Assembly (NCBI RefSeq): GCF_029227915.1
Contig: NC_079883.1
Coordinates: forward strand, 3,782,001 to 3,846,000
Direction: 5' to 3'
Length of the DNA: 64,000 nucleotides
From: Hydractinia symbiolongicarpus
Taxonomy: Eukaryota > Cnidaria > Hydrozoa > Anthoathecata > Hydractiniidae
The stretch's first letter is position 1, and the number at the start of each line of letters is the position of its first letter. The translations under genes and the position numbers were made by a program. The notes beneath the pieces are model-generated. The model saw nothing but the letters and a program-made list of their open reading frames with translations, had not been told where the DNA came from and made no database searches. Shown here in pieces: positions 48,003-58,723 of the stretch.

Positions 48003-51000
48003 ATGGAGTCGTTTTCAAGTATAAAGATTTCAAAATCTCAGATGTCGTCAACAAATTCCTCCATGTCGGGAAATCTGTGTTTTAAAACCAGTGCACCTAC
48101 CCAGGATGCTCCGTTAACCAAACCAGCAGTTAAGGTATGGAAAGTGGACTACAATTTATAATTTTTATGTCTCACGCCAACTTTGCGAGAGAGGTCTCGT
48201 CAATGAGTATCTGAACTTACTGTTTCAAGCGATCTCTTTTATATCAGGCAGATGTAAGGATAAAAATCGTTGTCTTGAACTATTTACAATGGTGTTAAGT
48301 AGAGCGCCCATCATTATCTCCATCGCATGGGCCATTGCAAGTTTTATATTCCATCAAAGGGGCGAAATAGTTGTCTAATTTTCAATGCTATTATTAAGAA
48401 AATCTCATATTAAGATAGTAAAGTTCCGATTATCAAACAGAAAAACATTGAACAATGTCGCATTGGAAACACTCGCTTCGTAATTTGTTTTCAGTGGGAC
48501 AAAGGATGTAATTTGAATGGGAAGCTGTAATAAGGAAAAACTCATCATGGTTATATGAAATCAGTCCATCGGCGTATTTTTACATATTCTACATAGTCCA
48601 CGAGCTTTTCTTTTGTTTTTTATAAAATGACAGAACGAAAAAGTACAAAAATCAAGCTAATGAAAAAGATCATTGACAAAAGAGGAATACAAAAGCAAGG
48701 GGACCGCTGTCATATTAAACATATTTTGACGAAAGAATAAATCTTTTCATACCCAAGCCAACTAAAAATGGTGAAGAAGATCTTTAATTAACATCTTTAT
48801 ATATAGCGCATTATATTACAAACTTTTTTAGGGTTTTTTATCATATGAATTTTCCGATAAACTCCTTAAAACTATTTGTGCCAGGGAAACAGTGCTAAAA
48901 ATCCCCTTCTCAATTTTTTGTAATATCTTTTGTTGCACAGCGTTTCAGAAGTTGAAATTTGTTGTCATTTTTAGTTAGTTCAGGACAGGAAAAGTGTTTT
49001 AGTGTGACGTCACGCCCTTATCCATGGTGGCTTAGCAGGTGTTAAGGAATAAAAATTAAACAATTTATATTTCGATTTCAATTATCCTGATAACCAATCC
49101 CAACCTTCTTTATCCGTTTCTCAATTACTCTTGTACATCTAACTCGTCTGCAAGTATTCAAAGTTTATCTTATTCGATCTTTTTTATCCCAATTTTCTTC
49201 TAATGCGATAAAAACAAACTTTCCAAGTTTAAAATTAATTATTAAATACAACTCTAGTTTCCACTGCTCTATATTCCCTAGGCATCGGTCAAAAACTATC
49301 AACCGAAAGCCAAAATTGAAGACCAAATGAATAACGAGAACTTGGAAATGTTACAAAAGATTTTTGCAGAAGCGGATGAAGATTGCGGAGGCGGTTTGGA
49401 TATAGAAGAATTTGGTCAAGCAATGAGAATGGCTTTTGGTAACGCAGACAATTTGGATGATAAGCAGCTTGAAATCATGTTTATGAAAGTGGACACAAAC
49501 TGCGATGGCACAGTCGATTGGGAAGAGTTCTGTTCATACATGTTGCTCGAAAACCAACAAAAAGATAGCATGAGTCGCGATTTCATCGATTTGCCGTTTC
49601 CTCATCCTGCACGACAAATACTCAATCCTCATCACGACTCCCTAGCTCGAATAACTTACTTCCCAAGTCTTGGAGTTAATCAACGATCCTCTAGCGATGC
49701 CACTATGGAAGTAGAGAACAGAAACGGTCGATATGTATCATGCAGTAAAGATGGCATACTTGTGTTTTGGGGAAACGACCTACAAATAAAACGCACGGTT
49801 AGTTTAACAGAAACAAATTCAAACGGCAATAAAAGTAAACCGATTTGGGTCACCGACGTGACGTGCTTAGCCAACGTCAAGAAAGTCGTGGTATCGACAA
49901 CAGACAGAAATATTACATTTTACGATTGTTCTGCGAATAATTTTGAGAAGCAGTTTATTCTCACTGGGCTGGACCACTGTGTTTTATGTATGGATTATTG
50001 GTACAATTCGAGAAATATGAACCACAGCTGCTTGCTGCTAGGCGACGCCGGTGGGAGCGTATCGTGTATCACATTTACGCAAGCGACAGTCGGCTTATTC
50101 GACGTCAGTATTGGTAAACAAAATAATATGTCAACGTCGACAATCCGTCGGATCCCCTTTCTTGAATTGTTTTGCGGACGTCATCCAACAGTTAGTGCCG
50201 TCATATTTAGAAATTTACACGACGATTGGGTAAGAAAAGTGAAGTATATTCCCAACCTGCACTGTTTTCTCTCATGTGCGAACACGAGCCAGACATCCCT
50301 CTTTCTGGGTGATTTACAGAGCAAGAAGATGAAATCCTACTTCAAGATACGTAAAGGAATTTACACTTTTGATTATGACAAAGAAAACAATATTATCGTT
50401 ACCGGTGGTTTGGACAGATACATTCGTTTATGGAATCCTTACGTCACCAGCAAAGCGACTTCAGTATTGAAAGGACACAATTCGTCAGTCATTCATATCG
50501 TTGCTCAGTGTGAACAGATCATCAGTTTATCGAAAGACAAGGTTGTCAAAATATGGGACACTCGGGATCATTGCTGTATACAAACCATTCCAAGTCGGCT
50601 GACTGATGTAGGAGCACATCCCATAACAACAGTTTTTTACAACCGGAAAATGCAGACGCTTTTACTTGGCAGCAATACTATAGCTGTTTTAGAAAACAAT
50701 AAACTTTCAGAAAGAAACAGCACGGAAGACAAATTTACAAGCCATCCTAAGCCTTTATGTGGAGCACTGTATAATGATTTGTTTAATCAAGTTGTAAGCG
50801 CCTGTCATGGATCCGTTGTAAATGTCTGGCATGTGGATACTGGTGAAAAAGCTATCATGTTCGCGAATGCGCATGATGGACATGAAATAACAGCTATGTC
50901 GTTTGATCCAACGAAGCGAAGATTGATCACTGGATCTAGAAATGGTACAGTTAAAATATGGAATTTCAATAACGGTGCATGTTTACGAGAACTGAACGCG

Positions 51001-52551
51001 GTTAAAGATGGAGAAGTGACAGGAATTGTGTGCCCAAAACAGCGTATAGTAACTGTTGGTTGGAATCATGAGATTACCGTTTACCGCGACGTGAGAGGAG
51101 CAGAAGACGACCCGCCAAAACTGTGGAATTCTCTGCATAAGGATGACATTTTAGCTGTTGATTATACCAAATCTGGTACTATGGTAACAGCAAGTTATGA
51201 TGGTCAAGTCACTTGCTGGAATATTGAGACTGGTCACACTTACTGTCAAATAAATATTAACAAAACGTTTAAATTAGGCCCTCAGTCAGACAATCCTAAC
51301 CCGTCATGCAAAGAGACTGGCAAGAGAAGGTTGAGTCGAAGCGCTAATGGGTCGTTTACTTCAGAGCTGAACAAACATTTATCGATTGATAAAGTGTTGT
51401 TTTTGCGAAACAGAGAACCCAACAAAGACACGGCCACCATGCTAACAAGTGTAGAGGGTTGCATTCAAGCATGGAGCGTTCAAGGCTGTTTACTTGGCGA
51501 GTTTGATGTCACGACTCATGCGGAAGATGAATCAGTACTAGCTATGCAAAGTGATGAGTCAAACCATGTGTTATTCACGGGGGATAGTATGGGTTACATC
51601 AAGGTATGGGACATTAGTTCGTATTGTCTAAAGAATGAATCAAGTCAGGGGAAGCGCTCTACTTCGCCACTGGATGCATTTGCAAAACAAAGACAAAATC
51701 CGACTTTGTTGACACCTAATATGTTTCGCAGACCAGGAGGATCAGCCAGTTCAAACGCTTCCAGTAAAAATAGTTCAAGTAGTATTGACAACACTGCAGA
51801 TACCACGCGCTCTTCTCCTGTGTGCTTAACATCATATCGCGGACATTGTCGCAGCATAGTCAGTATAGATTACGTAGAAGACAAGCAACTTATTGTGACA
51901 GCATCAACTGATTGCTTTATCCGGTTGTGGACCATCAATGGGAAATACCTGGGAACATTTGGGCAAAAAGCCTGGGATTCATTAGAGAATCCTGCTAATT
52001 TAAAACGAAGTAGGAAAATACCTTCAGATTTACAGCGTATCGCATCAGCGCACACATTAAAAGTTCTCGATGGAGCAGTACCAAAATGGAAACTAGCTAA
52101 AAACATCTTTACTGTCCTTCACCTCGGGAGAAGAGCAACAAAAGCGGCAGTTAAAAGCAATGCCGGGAGTATCGACAGTGAAATTGACGATGAAACAGCA
52201 GCTTTGTCAAGACCACACGTATTGGATATATCGTTGACGAACATTCTTGGTAAAAATTATAAAGCTAAGCAACGTCATCGAATGACACCTGACATCAAGC
52301 CGAAAGTGAATAACTTACAATGTGTCGCGTTTTCCTCTTTGCCATTTACCGAGCTTGAACCAATTGCTGAACCTAAGATGCCACTAGTCCTTACGCAAGC
52401 CTTAGCTGCCAGACAACAGCAACAAAGGCCGTCAAGTCCAGGTTTGAATGATAATGGAATACGTAAAGCAGGTTGGGGGAAGAAAAACAGTTCACCAATG
52501 CGTCATATGACGTTGAATCGCGTACTTCCTGTACTTGCATTAAGAAAGTAG
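48003..52551 (+). CDS. EF-hand and WD40-repeat protein, WDR49/EFCAB8-like
   Basis: Exon 1 (48003-48134, 44 codons, Ser/Thr-rich) joins in phase 0 to exon 2 (49282-52551), giving 1133 residues. Two canonical EF-hand loops lie at about residues 76-87 (D-E-D-C-G-G-G-L-D-I-E-E) and 115-126 (D-T-N-C-D-G-T-V-D-W-E-E), both with calcium ligands intact. At least eight WD-type repeats follow, with motifs such as IVTGGLDRYIRLWN, LITGSRNGTVKIWN, LFTGDSMGYIKVWD and IVTASTDCFIRLWT, split by a Ser-rich linker near residue 850. The layout resembles WDR49 and related EF-hand/WD proteins, some of which are ciliary or axonemal. A calcium-responsive scaffold is likely, but its partner is unknown. The 3 kb second exon without introns is unusual for this window. 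AATAAA lies at 52567. Confidence 0.88.
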
Positions 52552-52572
52552 AACTATTCTATTTATAATAAA

Positions 52573-53797
52573 TTTATCTATTACAAAAACATGCATTTTT
52601 TTACATATTTATCAATATTTTTCTAACTCCGTGAAATTATAGCGCGGGTCTTATTAATTTTTACGCACCCCCAAAAAGGCTCTTTTCCATTCGACTGCAA
52701 TTCCCGCCATAGCACAAAAAGCGCACGGTTGTCTTGTTGGCGCGTGTAATATCTAATTTTTCAAAGTGTGCGCGCTAAAAAGAAAATTCGCGAGCTTACT
52801 TCGTTCTAGCAGAAAAATGCAGCCGAATGGATATGAGTTTTGACCTGACTAACTTCATGCGCGTTTTATATTCACTTGAGATTAGAATAACTTCGAGAAT
52901 GACTATTTTCGTTTAGTTCGAATTTAAGGATCAATCATTATTTGCACAATTTAAATTCACGTGAAGTTGCAATATTTAAGATTATTTACGTCACTATAAA
53001 AAAATTCGCGTATATGTCTTTAAAAAGTAAAATAGGAAGAAATATTTTTTTTTATTTTAAAAAAGTTATACAAATTTTGGTACAATTTTATAGCTCGTAT
53101 CTAAAGAATCTATTATAAAAAAAAGTTATCATAAAAATAATATAAAAAATCCAGCCAAAATTGAAAACTTTATAATACTTTCGCACAACAAAACCTTTTT
53201 GTGTATAAATTTGTTCAAATCAATCTAATTTTTGTTGTTGCTGCATGCTAAATTCCCACTGAAATAAGCTTTTGCGACGCAACTCATTATTATAAAAAAT
53301 TTACGGTTTCTGAAAAACGTTCCATTGTTTTTGTACTAATATAAAATTTAATATAAATAAAAATTACACGGCAAGCGTTATGTGATGGCTGATATATCGC
53401 AAGCGTTTTTAGTGTAAACTTAGCTTTAAACTTTCGTGCTTAAAACTGTTAAAATTCGCGAACATTCTCGGAATATGCCAAATAAATTTAACATGGACTA
53501 GTTTTATAAATACTTCCTCTATTTACTCCCAAAAAAATTAAAAAACACACACTCAAGAATCATAAATCTGGTTTTGTTACAATATTAAACTTACAAACAA
53601 ACAAAATAACCAAAAAAAATACAAAAAAATACAAAAAAAACAAAAAAAACAGGAAAACTATTTTCGAGGAGTTTTCCAAGTGTAGTGGTCAATGACCTTT
53701 GACACAGACACAAAACAAAAACTCGCTGTTTTGAAGAAAAATCAAGATAATATCCTAGAAAGTATATAAATATATAACAAGCTATCAATAGCCGTGG
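52573..53797. other. Intergenic AT-rich DNA
   Basis: No gene is supported. Runs of A with AAAC/AAAT repeats around 53600-53660 create spurious frames. Confidence 0.5.
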
Positions 53798-56170
53798 TTA
53801 CATTGAAGTTGGATCAAGTAGCGGTGTTTCAAGCCTTCTGCTTTTCTAAAAAACAAACAAACAAATATGTTGTCATTCTTTAGTTTAGAACACAAAACCG
53901 TTGACTTACTCCTTCTAATAACTAAATTGGATGTACCTTATTGAAGAAGAACTACTTTGTTCATCACTAACATACTGCCAAGCAGTGAGCGGGATTCGAT
54001 CCGCGGTCCCCAGAACTGGGAGCTGCAGACGAACTCACTACACTGCGTGCGGCAATATGTTACTGATGAACTCAGATAGTTTACCGGATGGTGTGTATAC
54101 ATATATACACACCATCCGGATAAACTATAATGTACACCTATATGGATGTACCTTATCGAAAAACAACAACAGGAAAAGTGATCAATTTTAGAGATTGGTG
54201 ACTAAAGATTCACCCGGCTTAAAGTTTTCCCGATTAATTTAAAATACGAAATAAACAGCTTTTTTTTCTTTTTAGACAATGGGATATTTTTCTTTGAATA
54301 AGACAAACTTTGTCGGGAAAAAACGCCTAATAGATAGGTGTCGAAAATTTTCTTAGACTAATAATTTTCCTAGACTATTAATTTTTCCGGACTATTAATT
54401 TTTCCGGACTATTGACTTCCCCTGACTAAGCTAATACTTGTTTTTTTTCCAAATTCTGTAGAAAGTGTACTGTTCTGCATTGGCCTTTTTAACGTTTACT
54501 GAAATATTGTTTATTTGCAACGAAATCTCTCAATCCTTCATTGAAAAGAAGTATAAAATGGGAATCAAAATATACTTAAAAAATATTTCTACCTGTATTC
54601 GACCACAAAGCACTGGCCAGAATAAAATCACTAAAATCAAATCCATAAGGACGGAGACACAAAAGACGATTAGCAATGATGTTACTTCTCCATGTAATTT
54701 TTCAATCTTGTCACAACCATAGACTATAAAGAGAAGAGTTGATTTTATAACACGTTGTCAAGAAAACCTAAGGTATTTCAGTTGTTATGTTTACTCCGCA
54801 GGGGTTGCAGCCGAATCAGTCGAGATATATCGCATTTGCTCTTTCATCTAAGATCTCATGCATTCTTTAGAGAGATGACTTTTTTATAAAGAGATTAAAA
54901 TGTTTGACAGAAAGCGCGAAGATTTTCGTTACTGACGAAACACTTGTAAGCCAAAACAAAAAGGAAAACAATAGGCTTCTATATTCGTTTTTCTTTATTA
55001 TAAAAGCCATACTCTAATTTTTAGATTCTTGAAAAAAATAATTGCACATAAAAAAAGCAAATATTTATTCATACCCATTTGTGATTCATTTATTTCCATA
55101 ATAGAATCACTCATTTTTATTTGACTAATGATGCAACGACACAAAAATATCGTAGTGGTATTACCAGCTGCAAAACATTTATTTTCTCTCCAAGCATCAC
55201 GAATAGGGTAAAATTTAGACTTGACATTAAAAGACATTGCAGCCCCAGCCGTGCTAGAGACAGCTGCTAATAAACAGATTGCTGTTAGGACGGTGACAAG
55301 AACCTAAAAAATATATATTTCGGAAGATCTGTTATTTTATAGGTTCCGATTTATCATAAATTATCAGAGAATTAAACACAATCATCACAATATGGACAAA
55401 CACTGCATACTCTTACCATGGTACGGGAATGTTTATAAAGGACAAATAATGTTGATATTCCAGCAACTATAGTCTACATAAAGACAAATAAGACAAAAAT
55501 TATCTTGTGCAAGCAAGAAACACAGATCTGTTTTGCAAAATTTAACAGTGTATACACAATGGAACTGGAAATAACAAGACATGGTTTCACTAATTTTATC
55601 TAAGCCTATTTTCCCTCTCGGAAGGAGGTTGTTTACAAGGTCATATGATTAAAATTTTATGCCAATTAATTTTCATGTAATGAATCTGACAGCAGAAGTT
55701 TTCTTTGCATAAAAATATACAAAATTAACTATTGTAAAAATGGTAAAGCAAACATAGAGCTAATGTGGATTTATCATTGTTTACCATAGGTGAGAATTTG
55801 AGAATTGTGTTTTTATTTTGGGGAGGAGTTTCCGTTATGTGTTTTACTAGTCCTAGCTTTGTCACCTTTTCGGTCAATAACCCTTTACCCAGATTATATC
55901 TGCTATATATGAAACACTTACCAAAAAACATAACCACAAAATCTTTGGTGCTTTGGCAGTATAGGTGAGCGTGCTTGTAATAGTTTTATTTGTATGAATA
56001 TTCACTTTTTTCGAAAATGTTTTATAAAGTACATGATCAGTGGAGGAGTACACATCTTTGTGATAATTGACACCATAAACAGCACAGATGATTCCAGTTA
56101 TTATCAGTAAAATGCTTGTAAAACCAACCACAACAGCTTTTTTACGAGGCAAAGGATTTTCATCAACCAT
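53798..56170 (-). CDS. Four-span membrane protein, family not recognised
   Basis: Five exons in reading order: 56170-55922, 55473-55417, 55303-55075, 54723-54593 and 53845-53798, giving 237 residues with all phases consistent. Four hydrophobic segments are clear: about residues 13-34 (VVVGFTSILLIITGIICAVYGV), 76-98 across the exon 1/2 junction (ILWLCFL-TIVAGISTLFVLY), 103-122 (VLVTVLTAICLLAAVSSTAG) and 185-209 (LLIVFCVSVLMDLILVILFWP). The first loop has a possible N-glycosylation site (NKT), and the second long loop has three Cys. Short cytoplasmic tails are predicted at both ends. The layout recalls MS4A, MARVEL or TMEM families, but no diagnostic motif was seen. Intron 4 contains an inserted tRNA-derived element. 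Confidence 0.75.
53942..54142 (-). mobile_element. tRNA-derived fold-back insertion with 14-bp target duplication
   Basis: TGGATGTACCTTAT occurs on both sides (53928-53941 and 54143-54156). Inside are inverted GTTCATCAGTAACATATTGCC arms (53958-53978 and 54053-54073), a tRNA-like stretch with B box GGATCGAATCCCGC on the minus strand, and a perfect 16-bp-arm hairpin (CCGGATGGTGTGTATA, 54084-54119). Confidence 0.7.
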
Positions 56171-57419
56171 GTCACTAAAATTGATAAGATGTAAAGTTTA
56201 TAAGCAAGTAAAAAGTGCGACATGCTACATGAAATAGATTTAGCAAAATTTTTAAGTAAAATTATTAAATTTATCCACTTTTTTTGTTACAAAGAATGGA
56301 ATGCACCCTTAGTACACACACAACCATATCTTAAGCTAAAATCTGAAAGTCATTTTGCAAAACTAGTAGTTTGTGGAGAGTCAGTGAAATAGAACTGTGT
56401 AACTATTTAAAATCATGCAGCTATAAACATTTTTCTTCTGAAAATGAACACTTCGAACATTTCACATTTGAATCTTCTTATAACAGTGGTGATATTGGTA
56501 ACACAGAAGGAAATACGATGTACCATCTCTATCTAGTGATGCACACATAAGTAATAGTAATGAGCCCTCAAAAAATGATGAGACATGTGGACTACAAGAT
56601 GATCATAATGAACACGAAACCAGTAATGTTGATGGTAATGATGTTGGTCGTGGTGGTGACAATGATGATGATGATTAAAAGAGAACAAAAAGTTTTAAAG
56701 AATGGTTGGATTCATAACTTATAATCATCAAATCATGTAGAGAGTTAAAATATGATCAAAACCCTGCTTTAACGATCTTACAAAAGGGCTGGAGGTCAGG
56801 GATGCGGCAGTATATGAAAATAGGCAGACTGATCTGATCATGGTCAGTAAAAATGATGTCCTGGTCTGGATGAAATACATTCACTTAAATATAAATTAAT
56901 AACTTTTGAAGTTCAGTTTTATGGTGAAGTAAGTTAATATATGTATGTGTTTAAATGTATATATTTCAGATGTGTTTGAGATTCAGTTCACCAATTCGCT
57001 TTACTTGTAGAGTTTCGGGTCATGTATAAATAGTAATCTTATGGAAGAATTGAGCGATGATTATTATGCCATGCCATTTGTAATTCCTTCAATTTGACAA
57101 TGCTGAGTAGTCGAGTGTAGGGTGTTGTATGACACACACACAGCCACAAAAGCCCTGTTCATTTTTGTTTGATATTTTATGTGTTTTGCACATTGTCTAA
57201 TATACACATAGTTTTAAGGCAAATCTTCATCACATGTAATTTCACATTGCCTTTTTTGTAGGAATACGCTTGCTGCAGAATGGAAAAATACCAAAATTTA
57301 TTGATACAAATCAATTAAAAGTTGTTTTTGTGTGTCTAAGATCAAGATGAACAGATTCTCCTAAACTCTACTGACATGATTTACTAAGGACATTGGGACT
57401 TCAGGAAAATTGGTCTTAA
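56171..57419. other. Intergenic region, one possible orphan fragment
   Basis: About 56500-56678 (+) is open for some 55 codons with an Asp/Asn-rich end (GGDNDDDD, stop). It could be a terminal exon or transposon relic, but nothing recognisable supports it. Confidence 0.35.
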
Positions 57420-58090
57420 ATCTTCGTCATTTTAATTTGATATCCCAACCTCAATGCCATGATATTCAACATCTTCCTCACTTAGGTCAATTCCAACAGG
57501 ATTTTGATACTGACCTGCCACCCACAACTATAATGGTGATGCCTCCAAACGCCTTCTTAAACGATGCTAACTCCAAGCACTTTTTCATACGTTTAATTTA
57601 TCCATTATAATAAGGAAGTATACATAGTGAAGAGGAATGGTATATAAGTCTCAGTGGATCCAATATTCCATTTTCCACCATAAATAAAAAAAGGAATGAA
57701 ACAATAGAGAACTCCATCAAACATATTTTTCTACAACCTTTCTAATCGTTGGCTATGGGTCCTTTTGCCCATCAACATGCTTCCACGTCCTGCTCCCCTA
57801 GAGTTAATAATCTTTTAATCACCGACAAGCACGTTTTCCTTTCTTTGACTAAGCGCACACGAATAGTAAGTCTGAAGTCTGAGACTCCGTTAAGAAAACA
57901 TGACGAAATAGCTTCAGCTTTGTTACTATCGCAGTACTCTAAAACTACAGGTAGTCTGCTGAATCCATCAACGACACCAACAATTACAAAATACCAGCAA
58001 ATAAGTACAATTAGTGTCAATATGCCATGTTATAAAAATAGTGATGTAAACAGCCAGATTTTCTTTTGCATACTTCTTTTTCATCAACTC
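57420..58090 (-). pseudogene. Decayed integrase-core (DDE) relic
   Basis: Minus-strand pieces in different frames follow the order of eukaryotic integrase-core proteins: WHIDTN near 58055, WYFVIVGVVDGFSRLPVVLE at about 57990-57935, THSQRLERL near 57745, then QLWVAGQYQNPVGIDLSEE near 57500. At least three frameshifts and several stops separate them. Similar proteins derive from Ginger-like or other DDE transposons and occur widely in cnidarians (from memory). Confidence 0.75.
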
Positions 58091-58119
58091 TATGCATGCT
58101 ATCGTGAAGAAGAAACTAC

Positions 58120-58250
58120 CATATAACAATGAAACTACCACATAACAATGAAACTACTATACATAACAATGAAACTACTATACATAACAATGAAACTACT
58201 AACAATGAAACTACCACATGAAAACATAACTACTACATAGCAACAATAGA
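58120..58250. repeat. Minisatellite ACATAACAATGAAACTACTAT
   Basis: Five to six units of 16-21 bp. A second small array (CTGTTTATTGAATCTACAGCA-like, about 24 bp) follows at 58373-58425. Confidence 0.85.
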
Positions 58251-58442
58251 TAGACAGTGTATAAAATGGCTATTCTACCACGCAATTTACTGAAAAAACC
58301 CGTTCTTTTATAAATTGTACTCATTGACTGAATAATTGCACTGCTTATTGGGCATGCATTACATTATTGTATACTGAATCTATAACACTGTTTATTGAAT
58401 CTACAGCACTGTATACTGAATGTGCTGAAACTGATAAACTGC

Positions 58443-58723
58443 AAATAAATACTCACCTTTTGTCAATATTAGATAGTAGAGAGATTGGTCTATAACTTGT
58501 ACAATCAAGTTTGGACCCTTTTTTAAAAACAGGAATAACTTTTGCAATTTTTAAATTGGATGGAAATACACCCGAAGAGAAAGAGAGGTTAATCAGGAGT
58601 GATAGAGGTTTGGCAAATTCAGATTTCAGAAGAGATAGCACTGAACTAAGAATACTGAAGGGACCTGATGCTTTTTTGCTGTTTAATGATGCAATGCAGA
58701 AGGTTAATTCATCAGTGTCCGTT
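58443..58723 (-). mobile_element. LINE-A, reverse-transcriptase part downstream of the LINE-B insertion
   Basis: The minus strand encodes ASGPFSILSSVLSLLKSEF and KVIPVFKKGSKLDCTSYRPI, typical of CR1/L2-group reverse transcriptases, then breaks off at LLSNIDK. The rest of the reverse transcriptase is missing. Confidence 0.88.

Noticed and set aside
57749-58126. 125-residue plus-strand frame
   Set aside because: It is antisense to the integrase-core relic, whose minus-strand blocks explain the sequence better.
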